50,739 nt of DNA from a bacterium (GCA_905221115.1 CAJNBX010000012.1:1-50739); one strand, 5' to 3'; counted from the stretch's first letter, positions 1 through 8,586 are shown. A program made the numbers and translations. The notes: generated by a model from the sequence alone, not told the origin.

Positions 1-3
1 TAA

Positions 4-90
4 TTCCACCATAAAAATCCGTTTTAGACTAATTTCCACTTTGGTCAGGTGAGTGGAAGTTACTTTGAGAAGTTACCTTCTTTTTTCATG
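4..90. repeat. Left-edge copy of an unnamed dispersed repeat
   Basis: This stretch matches, in inverted orientation, the last ~75 bases of the window (50663-50738). Shared blocks are TTCCAC, AGACTAAyTTCCACTT, a GTGGAA arm and TTACC followed by a T-rich run. The internal TTCCACTT and GTGGAA arms can pair. I do not recognise it as BOX; RUP or SPRITE is possible but not shown. Confidence 0.5.
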
Positions 91-112
91 AAAAGAGGAG
101 TAGAGCAAAAGA

Positions 113-141
113 TGGAAAGAAATGATAAAATATGCTATAAT
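113..141 (+). promoter_or_regulatory. prfB promoter
   Basis: Extended -10 TGC-TATAAT (TATAAT at 136-141) with a weak -35 (TGGAAA, 113-118) at 17-bp spacing. It lies 25 bp before the prfB start codon at 167, which has AGGAG just upstream. Confidence 0.6.
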
Positions 142-166
142 GAAATGATGTAAAAAAGGAGTATTT

Positions 167-1262
167 ATGGACATTTCAGTAATCCGTCAGAAAATTGACG
201 CAAATCGTGAAAAATTAGCTTCTTTCAGGGGGTCTCTTTGACCTAGAAGGTCTAGAGGAAGAGATTGCCATCTTGGAAAATAAGATGACAGAACCTGATT
301 TTTGGAACGATAATATCGCGGCCCAAAAAACGTCGCAAGAATTAAATGAATTAAAAAACACTTACAATACCTTCCATAAGATGGAAGAGTTGCAGGATGA
401 AGTCGAAATTTTATTAGACTTTTTGGTTGAAGACGAGTCAGTGCATGATGAACTGGTCGAACAGTTATCAGAACTTGATAAGATGATGACCAGCTACGAG
501 ATGACTCTACTCTTGTCAGAACCTTATGACCATAATAATGCGATTTTGGAAATCCATCCAGGATCCGGTGGTACTGAGGCTCAGGACTGGGGCGATATGT
601 TACTTCGTATGTACACTCGTTATGGTAATGCTAAAGGCTTTAAAGTGGAAGTCTTGGATTATCAAGCAGGTGATGAGGCTGGTATCAAGTCAGTAACCTT
701 ATCATTTGAAGGGCCTAATGCCTACGGCCTTCTCAAGTCAGAAATGGGTGTGCACCGTTTGGTGCGAATCTCGCCGTTTGACTCTGCTAAACGTCGCCAT
801 ACCTCTTTCACATCTGTAGAAGTGATGCCTGAGTTGGACGATACTATTGAAGTGGAAATCCGGGAAGATAACATCAAGATGGATACCTTCCGTTCAGGTG
901 GTGCCGGTGGACAAAACGTCAACAAGGTTTCAACAGGTGTACGTTTAACCCACATTCCAACTGGAATTGTTGTCCAATCAACGGTCGATCGTACCCAGTA
1001 TGGAAATAGAGATCGAGCTATGAAGATGTTGCAGGCTAAGCTCTATCAAATGGAGCAAGAAAAGAAAGCTGCGGAGGTAGATTCCCTCAAGGGTGAGAAA
1101 AAAGAAATCACATGGGGAAGCCAAATCCGTTCTTATGTCTTCACGCCTTATACTATGGTAAAAGATCATCGAACTAGCTTTGAAGTTGCTCAGGTAGATA
1201 AGGTTATGGACGGAGACCTAGATGGTTTTATCGATGCTTATCTCAAGTGGCGAATCAGCTAA
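167..1262 (+). CDS. prfB: Peptide chain release factor 2, made by programmed +1 frameshift
   Basis: Class I release factor RF2, which reads UGA and UAA in the ribosomal A site and triggers peptide release. The gene starts at ATG 167 (AGGAG upstream), runs 24 codons to CTT, meets an in-frame TGA at 239-241, and continues in the +1 frame from GAC at 240 to give about 364 residues, normal for RF2. The stop-codon recognition tripeptide SPF (about residues 202-204) marks it as RF2 rather than RF1. The catalytic GGQ loop is at about residues 247-249 within [11 protein letters not shown]. ftsE follows after 17 bp, the usual streptococcal order prfB-ftsE-ftsX. A gene caller that ignores the shift starts it falsely near TTG 273. 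Confidence 0.97.
227..242 (+). promoter_or_regulatory. prfB: RF2 autoregulatory +1 frameshift site
   Basis: AGGGGG-TCT-CTT-TGA-C. An internal Shine-Dalgarno-like AGGGGG sits 3 nt before the slippery CTT, which is followed by the TGA that RF2 itself reads. When RF2 is scarce, the paused ribosome slips +1 on CTT and makes full-length protein. This is the classical feedback arrangement. Confidence 0.95.
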
Positions 1263-1279
1263 GATAGAAAGGAACTCAC

Positions 1280-1972
1280 ATGTCAATCATTGAAATGAGA
1301 GATGTCGTCAAAAAATACGACAACGGAACGACTGCCCTACGCGGTGTTTCGGTCAGCGTTCAACCGGGAGAATTTGCTTACATTGTAGGACCTTCAGGAG
1401 CAGGGAAGTCAACCTTCATTCGTTCTCTATATCGTGAAGTAAAAATCGATAAAGGAAGCCTATCAGTTGCTGGTTTTAATCTGGTTAAGATTAAAAAGAA
1501 AGATGTCCCGCTTCTACGTCGTAGTGTTGGAGTTGTCTTCCAGGATTATAAATTGTTGCCAAAGAAAACGGTCTATGAAAATATTGCTTACGCTATGGAA
1601 GTAATCGGGGAAAATCGCCGTAATATCAAAAAACGTGTGATGGAAGTTTTAGACTTGGTTGGGTTGAAGCACAAGGTTCGTTCTTTCCCAAATGAGCTCT
1701 CAGGTGGAGAGCAACAGCGGATTGCGATTGCACGTGCCATTGTAAATAATCCCAAAGTATTGATAGCCGATGAACCAACAGGAAACCTGGACCCGGATAA
1801 TTCATGGGAAATTATGAATCTCTTGGAACGGATTAACCTACAAGGGACAACTATTTTGATGGCGACTCATAATAGCCAGATTGTAAATACCTTGCGCCAC
1901 CGTGTCATTGCCATTGAAAATGGCCGTGTCGTTCGTGACGAATCAAAAGGAGAGTATGGATACGATGATTAG
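1280..1972 (+). CDS. ftsE: Cell-division ABC-type ATPase FtsE
   Basis: Cytoplasmic ATPase that pairs with FtsX at the septum and controls peptidoglycan hydrolase activity during division (PcsB in streptococci). The 230 residues hold Walker A GPSGAGKS (37-44), the signature LSGGEQQRIAIARAI, Walker B VLIADEPTGNLDP and a switch His in ATHNSQ. A good ribosome site (AGAAAGGAA) precedes ATG 1280. Its last 8 bases overlap ftsX, implying translational coupling. Length and motifs are normal for FtsE. Confidence 0.97.
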   Translation: MSIIEMRDVVKKYDNGTTALRGVSVSVQPGEFAYIVGPSGAGKSTFIRSLYREVKIDKGSLSVAGFNLVKIKKKDVPLLRRSVGVVFQDYKLLPKKTVYENIAYAMEVIGENRRNIKKRVMEVLDLVGLKHKVRSFPNELSGGEQQRIAIARAIVNNPKVLIADEPTGNLDPDNSWEIMNLLERINLQGTTILMATHNSQIVNTLRHRVIAIENGRVVRDESKGEYGYDD

Positions 1973-2891
1973 TAGATTTTTTCGCCATTTATTTGAATCA
2001 CTAAAAAGTTTGAAACGAAATGGTTGGATGACAGTGGCAGCTGTCAGCTCAGTCATGATTACTTTGACCTTGGTTGCCATATTTGCTTCTGTTATTTTCA
2101 ATACAGCGAAACTAGCTACAGATATTGAAAATAATGTACGAGTGATGGTTTATATTCGAAAGGATGTAGCTGATAATAGCGAGACTATTGAAAAAGAAGG
2201 TCAAACTGTTACAAATAATGACTACCACAAGGTATACAATGCTTTGAAGGGGATGTCTACTGTTAAGAGTGTTACTTTTTCAAGTAAAGAAGAACAATAT
2301 GAAAAATTAACCGAGACAATGGGTGATAACTGGAAAATTTTTGAAGGAGATGCCAACCCCCTCTATGATGCTTATATAGTAGATACCAATACGCCAAGTG
2401 ATGTAAAAACTGTAGCTGAAGATGCTAAAAAAATTGAAGGTGTGTCTGAGGTTCAGGATGGTGGTGCCAATACAGAACGCCTATTCCAACTAGCATCATT
2501 TATTCGTGTTTGGGGATTAGTTATTGCAGGACTTTTGATTTTCATTGCAGTTTTCTTGATTTCAAATACCATTCGTATTACCATTATTTCTCGCAGTCGC
2601 GAAATTCAAATCATGCGCTTGGTTGGTGCTAAGAACAGTTATATCCGTGGACCTTTCTTACTTGAAGGTGCCTTCATTGGTTTGCTTGGAGCAACTGCAC
2701 CATCAGTGTTGGTCTTTATTGTTTATCGAATGGTTTACCAATCTGTCAATAAGTCGTTGGTCGGACAAAATCTTTCTATGATCGCGCCAGAGGTATTTAC
2801 TCCTCTGATGATTGCCCTATTATTTGTGATTGGAATTTTCATTGGTTCACTGGGATCAGGAATTTCCATGCGCCGATTCTTGAAGATTTAG
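1965..2891 (+). CDS. ftsX: Cell-division membrane protein FtsX
   Basis: Membrane partner of FtsE; the FtsEX complex passes ATP-driven changes to septal hydrolases. The sequence shows an N-terminal TM (about residues 22-46), a large extracellular domain, and three C-terminal TMs in the FtsX/MacB-fold pattern, ending GSGISMRRFLKI. I chose ATG 1965 (MISRFFRHLFESLK, 308 aa): AAGGAG at 1947-1952 is about 12 nt upstream, and this matches the start I recall for the family. ATG 1956 (MDT...) is possible but too close to the ribosome site. A longer reading from 1902 would just translate the end of ftsE in another frame. Confidence 0.95.
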   Translation: MISRFFRHLFESLKSLKRNGWMTVAAVSSVMITLTLVAIFASVIFNTAKLATDIENNVRVMVYIRKDVADNSETIEKEGQTVTNNDYHKVYNALKGMSTVKSVTFSSKEEQYEKLTETMGDNWKIFEGDANPLYDAYIVDTNTPSDVKTVAEDAKKIEGVSEVQDGGANTERLFQLASFIRVWGLVIAGLLIFIAVFLISNTIRITIISRSREIQIMRLVGAKNSYIRGPFLLEGAFIGLLGATAPSVLVFIVYRMVYQSVNKSLVGQNLSMIAPEVFTPLMIALLFVIGIFIGSLGSGISMRRFLKI

Positions 2892-2911
2892 ATAAAATAG
2901 CTACTTTTATT

Positions 2912-2936
2912 AGGAGATTAAATGATCTCCTTTTTT
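2912..2936 (+). terminator. ftsX terminator
   Basis: Perfect 7-bp stem AGGAGAT/ATCTCCT with a 6-nt loop, followed by six T. It separates the prfB-ftsEX unit from the PTS gene. Confidence 0.85.
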
Positions 2937-2981
2937 ACTACAAAAATTTTAGAAAAAAGTGTAATTTTTTTTGTAAAAGCC

Positions 2982-3009
2982 TTTACAAAAAAAATTAAAG
3001 TGGTATAAT
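2982..3009 (+). promoter_or_regulatory. PTS gene promoter
   Basis: -35 TTTACA (2982-2987), a 16-bp spacer and -10 TATAAT (3004-3009). The transcript would start just before the cre palindrome. Confidence 0.7.
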
Positions 3010-3023
3010 TAAATCATAAAAGG

Positions 3024-3049
3024 TGCAAACGTTTTCGTAAAACGTTTGC
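3024..3049 (+). promoter_or_regulatory. Palindromic cre site for CcpA
   Basis: A perfect 11-bp inverted repeat around CGT (3025-3049) contains TGCAAACGTTTTCG. This fits the catabolite-responsive element consensus TGNAANCGNTNNCA at every position but the last. It lies 15 bp after the -10, where CcpA would block elongation or, depending on conditions, modulate initiation. The sign of control cannot be read from sequence. Confidence 0.7.
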
Positions 3050-3074
3050 CTAAATAAAAATAAAGGAGATTTGA

Positions 3075-5255
3075 ATGATGAAAGATACATTCAAAAATGT
3101 CTTGTCTTTCGAATTTTGGCAAAAATTCGGTAAGGCTTTGATGGTAGTTATCGCGGTTATGCCGGCTGCCGGTTTGATGATTTCAATCGGTAAGTCTATC
3201 GTGATGATTAACCCAACCTTTGCACCACTCGTTATTACTGGTGGTGTACTAGAGCAAATCGGTTGGGGGGTTATCGTTAACCTTCATATCTTGTTCGCCC
3301 TCGCTATTGGAGGAAGCTGGGCTAAGGAACGTGCTGGTGGTGCTTTCGCCGCTGGTCTTGCCTTCATCTTGATTAACCGTATCACTGGTACAATCTTTGG
3401 CGTATCAGGAGACATGTTGAAGAATCCAGAAGCTATGGTAACAACTCTCTTTGGTGGATCAATCAAAGTTGCTGATTACTTCATTAGTGTAATGGAAGCC
3501 CCAGCACTTAACATGGGTGTATTCGTAGGGATTATTTCTGGTTTTATTGGAGCAACTGCTTACAATAAATACTATAACTTCCGTAAGCTTCCTGATGCAC
3601 TTTCATTCTTTAACGGAAAACGTTTTGTACCATTTGTAGTTATTCTTCGTTCAATAATTGCTGCAATTGTACTTGCTGCTTTCTGGCCAGTAGTTCAAAC
3701 AGGTATCAATAGCTTTGGTATCTGGATTGCCAACTCACAAGAAACTGCTCCAATCCTTGCACCATTCTTGTATGGTACATTGGAACGTTTGCTCTTGCCA
3801 TTTGGTCTTCACCACATGTTGACTATCCCAATGAACTACACAGCTCTTGGTGGTACTTATGATGTCTTAACTGGTGCAGCTAAAGGTAGTCAAGTATTTG
3901 GTCAAGATCCACTTTGGCTTGCATGGGTAACAGACCTTGTAAACCTTAAAGGTACTGATGCTAGTCAATACCAACACTTGTTAGATACAGTACATCCAGC
4001 TCGTTTCAAAGTTGGACAAATGATCGGTTCATTCGGTATCTTGATGGGTGTAGTTGTGGCTATCTACCGTAATGTTGATGCTGACAAGAAACATAAATAC
4101 AAAGGTATGATGATTGCAACAGCTCTTGCAACATTCTTGACAGGGGTTACTGAACCAATCGAATACATGTTCATGTTTGTAGCAACACCTATGTATCTTG
4201 TTTACTCACTTGTTCAAGGTGCTGCCTTCGCTATGGCTGACGTTGTAAACCTACGTATGCACTCATTCGGTTCAATCGAGTTCTTGACTCGTACACCTAT
4301 TGCAATCAGTGCTGGTATCGGTATGGATATCATTAACTTCATTTGGGTAACTGTTCTCTTTGCTGTAATCATGTACTTTATCGCAAACTTCATGATTCAA
4401 AAATTCAACTACGCAACTCCAGGGCGTAACGGAAACTACGAAACTGCTGAAGGTTCAGAAGAATCTAGCAGCGAAGTGAAAGTTGCAGCAGGTTCTCAAG
4501 CTGTAAACATTATTAACCTTCTTGGTGGACGTGCAAACATCGTTGATGTTGACGCATGTATGACGCGTCTTCGTGTAACTGTTAAAGATGCAGATAAAGT
4601 AGGAAATGCAGAGCAATGGAAAGCAGAAGGAGCTATGGGTCTTGTCATGAAAGGACAAGGGGTTCAAGCTATCTACGGACCAAAAGCTGACGTATTGAAA
4701 TCTGATATCCAAGATATCCTTGATTCAGGTGAAATCATTCCTGAAACTCTTCCAAGCCAAATGACTGAAGCACAACAAAACACTGTTCACTTCAAAGGTC
4801 TTACTGAGGAAGTTTACTCAGTAGCAGACGGTCAAGTTGTTGCTTTGGAACAAGTAAAAGATCCAGTATTTGCTCAAAAAATGATGGGTGATGGATTTGC
4901 AGTAGAACCTGCAAATGGAAACATTGTATCTCCAGTTTCAGGTACTGTATCAAGCATCTTCCCAACAAAACATGCTCTTGGTATTGTGACTGAAGCAGGT
5001 CTTGAAGTATTGGTTCACATTGGTTTGGACACAGTAAGTCTTGAAGGTAAACCATTTACAGTTCATGTTGCTGAAGGACAAAAAGTTGCAGCAGGTGATC
5101 TCCTTGTCACAGCTGACTTGGATGCTATCCGTGCAGCAGGACGTGAAATTTCAACAGTAGTTGTCTTCACAAATGGTGATGCAATTAAATCAGTTAAATT
5201 AGAAAAAACAGGTTCTCTTGCAGCTAAAACAGCAGTTGCTAAAGTAGAATTGTAA
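3075..5255 (+). CDS. ptsG: PTS glucose-family EIICBA transporter
   Basis: Membrane phosphotransferase permease that imports and phosphorylates a sugar, most likely glucose or a related hexose. Domain order in 726 residues: EIIC (about 1-450, many TMs, with TEPIEYMFMF), EIIB (about 470-550, phospho-Cys495 in DACMTRLRV), and EIIA (about 585-726, phospho-His648 in VLVHIGLDTVSLEG). All three phosphotransfer sites are present, so no separate EIIA is needed. ATG 3075 and ATG 3078 both follow AAAGGAG. Monocistronic: terminators lie at 2912 and 5263. Codon use is that of a highly expressed gene. Substrate is inferred from family. Confidence 0.9.
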   Translation: MMKDTFKNVLSFEFWQKFGKALMVVIAVMPAAGLMISIGKSIVMINPTFAPLVITGGVLEQIGWGVIVNLHILFALAIGGSWAKERAGGAFAAGLAFILINRITGTIFGVSGDMLKNPEAMVTTLFGGSIKVADYFISVMEAPALNMGVFVGIISGFIGATAYNKYYNFRKLPDALSFFNGKRFVPFVVILRSIIAAIVLAAFWPVVQTGINSFGIWIANSQETAPILAPFLYGTLERLLLPFGLHHMLTIPMNYTALGGTYDVLTGAAKGSQVFGQDPLWLAWVTDLVNLKGTDASQYQHLLDTVHPARFKVGQMIGSFGILMGVVVAIYRNVDADKKHKYKGMMIATALATFLTGVTEPIEYMFMFVATPMYLVYSLVQGAAFAMADVVNLRMHSFGSIEFLTRTPIAISAGIGMDIINFIWVTVLFAVIMYFIANFMIQKFNYATPGRNGNYETAEGSEESSSEVKVAAGSQAVNIINLLGGRANIVDVDACMTRLRVTVKDADKVGNAEQWKAEGAMGLVMKGQGVQAIYGPKADVLKSDIQDILDSGEIIPETLPSQMTEAQQNTVHFKGLTEEVYSVADGQVVALEQVKDPVFAQKMMGDGFAVEPANGNIVSPVSGTVSSIFPTKHALGIVTEAGLEVLVHIGLDTVSLEGKPFTVHVAEGQKVAAGDLLVTADLDAIRAAGREISTVVVFTNGDAIKSVKLEKTGSLAAKTAVAKVEL

Positions 5256-5262
5256 TATACTT

Positions 5263-5293
5263 GAGGTTGGAAGCTGTATTCCAACCTCTTATT
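5263..5293 (+). terminator. Terminator after the PTS gene
   Basis: Perfect 10-bp stem GAGGTTGGAA/TTCCAACCTC with a 6-nt loop, then TTATTTT. Some read-through into the next gene 14 bp on is likely, as no promoter is obvious there. Confidence 0.8.
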
Positions 5294-5306
5294 TTGGGAG
5301 AAAAGC

Positions 5307-6122
5307 ATGAAATTTTTAACACTCAATACTCATAGCTGGATGGAAAAAGAAGCTGAGAAAAAATTCCAGATTTTGCTTGAGGATATTCTTGAAAAGGACT
5401 ATGATTTGATTTGTTTCCAAGAAATCAATCAGGAAATCACCTCGCAAGAGGTGGAGGTTAATGACCTTTATCAAGCTTTGCCAGCAGCTGAGCCTATTCA
5501 CCAAGATCACTATGTTAGACTCTTGGTTGAAAAGTTGTCTGAGCAAGGGAAAAATTACTACTGGACTTGGGCTTATAATCATATCGGTTATGACCGCTAC
5601 CATGAAGGTGTGGCTATCTTGTCTAAAACACCTATTGAAGCCAGAGAAATTTTGGTTTCAGATGTGGATGATCCAACAGACTATCATACTCGCCGTGTTG
5701 CCTTGGCTGAAACTGTAGTTGATGGTAAGGAGCTTGCAGTTGCAAGTGTCCACCTTTCTTGGTGGGATAAAGGTTTCCAAGAAGAATGGGCACGATTTGA
5801 GGCTGTCTTGAAAGAATTGAACAAGCCACTTTTGCTAGCTGGAGATTTCAACAACCCAGCTGGACAGGAAGGCTACCAAGCTATTTTAGCTAGTCCATTA
5901 GGCTTACAAGATGCATTTGAAGTTGCTCAAGAGAAAAGCGGTAGCTATACCGTTCCACCAGAAATTGATGGCTGGAAAGGGAATACTGAACCCCTTCGGA
6001 TCGACTATGTTTTTACTACCAAAGAGTTAGCGGTGGAAAATTTACATGTCGTATTTGATGGTAACAAGAGTCCACAAGTCAGTGATCACTATGGCTTGAA
6101 TGCTCTTTTAAATTGGAAATAA
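5307..6122 (+). CDS. Endonuclease/exonuclease/phosphatase-fold protein
   Basis: A 271-residue soluble metal-dependent hydrolase of the DNase I-like (EEP) fold. Landmarks: N-terminal LTLNTHSW, metal-binding Glu in ICFQEINQEI, VASVHLSWWD, the GDFNNPAG motif, and C-terminal SDHYGLNALL with the catalytic Asp-His. No signal peptide or TM is visible, so it is cytoplasmic. The substrate could be nucleic acid, a phosphoester or an inositol-type phosphate; sequence does not decide. The start has GGGAG at good spacing. It follows the PTS gene with a leaky-looking terminator between them. Confidence 0.85.
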   Translation: MKFLTLNTHSWMEKEAEKKFQILLEDILEKDYDLICFQEINQEITSQEVEVNDLYQALPAAEPIHQDHYVRLLVEKLSEQGKNYYWTWAYNHIGYDRYHEGVAILSKTPIEAREILVSDVDDPTDYHTRRVALAETVVDGKELAVASVHLSWWDKGFQEEWARFEAVLKELNKPLLLAGDFNNPAGQEGYQAILASPLGLQDAFEVAQEKSGSYTVPPEIDGWKGNTEPLRIDYVFTTKELAVENLHVVFDGNKSPQVSDHYGLNALLNWK

Positions 6123-6132
6123 TAACTGAAAA

Positions 6133-6163
6133 GAGGTTGGAATCATGAAGTTCCAGCCTTTTT
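6133..6163 (+). terminator. Terminator after the EEP gene
   Basis: Stem AGGTTGGAA/TTCCAGCCT (one G-T pair) with an 8-nt loop and five T. Confidence 0.75.
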
Positions 6164-6193
6164 CTGATTAGAAAAGCTACTGGAAATAGCTTA

Positions 6194-6299
6194 ATACTCT
6201 TCGAAAATCAAATTCAAACCACGTCAGCTTCACCTTGCTGTACTCAAGTACAGCCTGCGGCTAGCTTCCTAGTTTGCTCTTTGATTTTCATTGAGTATA
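6194..6299. repeat. BOX element (boxA-boxC, no boxB)
   Basis: Starts ATACTCTTCGAAAATCA and ends GATTTTCATTGAGTAT. It includes the boxA core CGTCAGCTTCACCTTGC and the boxC core GGCTAGCTTCCTAGTTTGC. The ends are complementary, so the whole 106 bp folds into a long hairpin. BOX is a dispersed non-autonomous repeat typical of pneumococcus and close relatives. Confidence 0.9.
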
Positions 6300-6331
6300 A
6301 ATGAGTGAGGCTACTGAAATGGAATAAAATA

Positions 6332-6340
6332 TGGTATAAT
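6332..6340 (+). promoter_or_regulatory. Helicase promoter (extended -10)
   Basis: TGG-TATAAT 28 bp before the start codon, with no convincing -35; typical extended -10. Confidence 0.6.
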
Positions 6341-6368
6341 TGGTAAGATAGATAGAATCGAGGATATT

Positions 6369-7712
6369 ATGTCATTTACGAAATTTCAATTTAAAAACTA
6401 TATTAGAGAAGCCTTGGAGGAGTTGAAATTTACAACTCCAACAGAGGTACAAGATAAGTTGATTCCCATTGTCTTGGCAGGCCGAGATTTGGTTGGAGAA
6501 TCAAAAACAGGTTCAGGTAAGACTCACACTTTCTTGTTACCGATTTTCCAGCAATTAGATGAAGCTAGCGATAGTGTACAAGCAGTGATTACTGCACCGA
6601 GTCGTGAGTTGGCTACTCAAATTTACCAAGCAGCCCGTCAGATTGCTGCCCACTCAGACGTGGAAGTTCGTGTGGTTAATTATGTGGGTGGTACGGATAA
6701 GGCTCGCCAGATTGAGAAATTGGCAAGCAATCAGCCTCATATTGTTATTGGAACACCAGGCCGTATTTACGACTTGGTTAAATCCGGTGATTTGGCTATT
6801 CACAAGGCCAAGACCTTTGTGGTCGATGAGGCAGACATGACCTTGGATATGGGATTCTTGGAAACTGTTGATAAGATTGCTGGCAGTCTTCCAAAAGACC
6901 TGCAATTCATGGTCTTCTCAGCGACTATTCCACAAAAGTTGCAACCATTCTTGAAAAAATACTTGTCAAATCCTGTCATGGAGAAAATCAAGACCAAAAC
7001 GGTCATTTCTGACACTATTGATAATTGGTTGATTTCAACTAAGGGACGTGACAAGAACGCTCAAATTTATCAGTTGACTCAGTTGATGCAGCCTTATTTG
7101 GCAATGATTTTTGTCAACACTAAGACACGTGCTGATGAATTGCATTCATATCTGACTGCTCAAGGATTGAAGGTAGCGAAGATTCATGGAGATATTGCCC
7201 CTCGCGAACGCAAGCGAATCATGAATCAGGTGAAAAATCTGGATTTTGAGTACATTGTCGCAACAGATTTGGCGGCGCGTGGAATTGACATTGAAGGTGT
7301 CAGCCATGTCATCAATGATGCCATTCCGCAAGATTTGTCCTTTTTTGTTCATCGAGTTGGTCGTACTGGACGAAATGGCCTACCAGGTACAGCTATTACC
7401 CTTTACCAACCAAGTGATGACTCGGATATCCGTGAGTTAGAGAAATTAGGGATTAAGTTTACTCCGAAGATGGTAAAAGATGGAGAATTCCAAGATACCT
7501 ATGACCGTGATCGTCGTGCTAATCGTGAGAAGAAGCAAGATAAGCTTGATATTGAAATGATTGGTCTGGTCAAAAAGAAAAAGAAAAAAGTCAAACCAGG
7601 CTATAAGAAAAAAATCCAGTGGGCGGTTGATGAAAAACGTCGTAAAACCAAGCGTGCTGAAAATCGCGCGCGAGGTCGTGCAGAGCGTAAAGCTAAACGC
7701 CAAACATTTTAA
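6369..7712 (+). CDS. cshB: DEAD-box ATP-dependent RNA helicase (CshB-like)
   Basis: Unwinds RNA duplexes in ribosome assembly, mRNA decay or cold adaptation. The 447 residues show the Q motif TPTEVQDKLIP, motif I SKTGSGKT, motif Ib TPGR, motif II VVDEADM, motif III FSATIP, and motif VI HRVGRTGRNG. The C-terminal tail (about 375-447) is strongly basic and lysine/arginine-rich, suited to binding RNA. The name CshB is by similarity to Firmicutes helicases of this length and tail and is less certain than the family. It has its own extended -10 promoter and a strong terminator, so it is a single-gene unit. Confidence 0.93.
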   Translation: MSFTKFQFKNYIREALEELKFTTPTEVQDKLIPIVLAGRDLVGESKTGSGKTHTFLLPIFQQLDEASDSVQAVITAPSRELATQIYQAARQIAAHSDVEVRVVNYVGGTDKARQIEKLASNQPHIVIGTPGRIYDLVKSGDLAIHKAKTFVVDEADMTLDMGFLETVDKIAGSLPKDLQFMVFSATIPQKLQPFLKKYLSNPVMEKIKTKTVISDTIDNWLISTKGRDKNAQIYQLTQLMQPYLAMIFVNTKTRADELHSYLTAQGLKVAKIHGDIAPRERKRIMNQVKNLDFEYIVATDLAARGIDIEGVSHVINDAIPQDLSFFVHRVGRTGRNGLPGTAITLYQPSDDSDIRELEKLGIKFTPKMVKDGEFQDTYDRDRRANREKKQDKLDIEMIGLVKKKKKKVKPGYKKKIQWAVDEKRRKTKRAENRARGRAERKAKRQTF

Positions 7713-7720
7713 TAGTAATT

Positions 7721-7747
7721 GTTGGAGTACTGAGCTCCAACTTTTTT
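7721..7747 (+). terminator. Helicase terminator
   Basis: Perfect 7-bp stem GTTGGAG/CTCCAAC with a 7-nt loop and six T. Confidence 0.85.
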
Positions 7748-7750
7748 ATT

Positions 7751-8003
7751 ATGTGACTTTTAGTCTGTCTCGCTCCGTTAGGTGCGAGACAAAAAAACCA
7801 CCCGCTATGCGGGTGTGCGTCGAAAGTTATACCAAAAAAACTCCAAACGCGATACAATAAAGGTGTTCAAGCCAATTGTAAAGCGAAAGGAGAAAAATAT
7901 GGCACAAAAGGCTCATAGTTTATCGCACATAAAGTATCACTTTGTGTTCACCCCTAAGTATAGACGAAAAGTTATCTAAAATCAATATCAAAGTAGTTTA
8001 TCA
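7751..8003 (+). mobile_element. IS200/IS605-type remnant (left end and dead tnpA start)
   Basis: Left-end stem-loops survive: GTCTCGC/GCGAGAC (7767-7790) and CACCCGC/GCGGGTG (7799-7815). After AAAGGAG, an ATG at 7899 opens a TnpA-like start, MAQKAHSLSHIKYHFVFTPK, typical of the IS200 Y1 transposase, followed by YRRKVI and a stop TAA at 7977. The next bases would read NQYQSSL in the same frame, so the stop replaced a Tyr codon. Homology ends near 8003 and the catalytic HUH motif and Tyr are absent. A second decayed copy lies at 31414-31682. Confidence 0.8.
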
Positions 8004-8122
8004 CATTCGAATCACAAAAAATTTTAAAATGGCAATATTTGTTAGCAACGCTTTTATAGTTTGTTAGAATGTAGTTGTAAATGATTAAGATTGGTAATCA
8101 AAAATATATAGGGAGGAATGTT

Positions 8123-8341
8123 TTGAATAAGAAATATAACATAGTTCTATTTTTGTTGTTTATAGTTTATTTATTTGGATATTTTTCAATTTCAAAAACG
8201 TTAATTCCTATAATGTGTCTTTTTCAAGTATTTTTGATAGAAAATATATTTAGAGTTCGAAATAGGATTATGCAAATAGGTAAAATTATAATTATTGTTG
8301 CTTCTATGATATTATTTATTGATAGTATATTGAGTTTGTAA
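8123..8341 (+). CDS. Small hydrophobic membrane protein of unknown function
   Basis: From TTG 8123 (GGGAGGA at 8111-8117 in good position) this encodes about 72 residues. A basic start, MNKKYN, is followed by two to three hydrophobic segments (IVLFLLFIVYLFGYF, a middle segment with LIPIMCLFQVFLI, and IIIIVASMILFIDSIL). An upstream ATG at 8081 is in frame but lacks a ribosome site. Small multi-TM proteins like this occur as bacteriocin immunity or stress proteins, but nothing here assigns a role. It is very AT-rich, sits alone among mobile-element debris, and may be a transferred fragment. Confidence 0.45.
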   Translation: MNKKYNIVLFLLFIVYLFGYFSISKTLIPIMCLFQVFLIENIFRVRNRIMQIGKIIIIVASMILFIDSILSL

Positions 8342-8550
8342 CAAAAGGCTTCTCTATAAAATCAAATTTTCCAGATACCTGCTTAAGGTGATTTATCTTC
8401 TCTCTATGCCTTCTCATCTTTATTCTACTATCTACACCACTAAACTTGATAGACATATATTGCAGTTACAACCTCTCTACCTACAATCTCAGAGTTGACC
8501 TGAGGCTAGTTTCCTAGTTTGTTCTTTGATTTTGTTGAATTTTATTTTAT
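8342..8550. other. Non-coding stretch with a decayed boxC
   Basis: No credible gene. Bases 8499-8541 resemble the boxC end of a BOX element (GGCTAGTTTCCTAGTTTG, then TTCTTTGATTTT) but lack boxA and the closing arm. The rest is featureless AT-rich sequence. Confidence 0.5.
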
Positions 8551-8586
8551 AAAAAGAAATGCTCCTACACGATGGAAGAGCATCTT
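8551..8586 (-). terminator. Terminator of the sulfatase-fold gene
   Basis: On the minus strand, ATGCTC...GAGCAT forms an extended imperfect stem followed by TTTCTTTTT, directly after the stop codon at 8587. Confidence 0.7.

Noticed and set aside
1902..1964. Longer start for ftsX
   Set aside because: It would translate the ftsE tail in another frame; the Shine-Dalgarno and family length support 1965.
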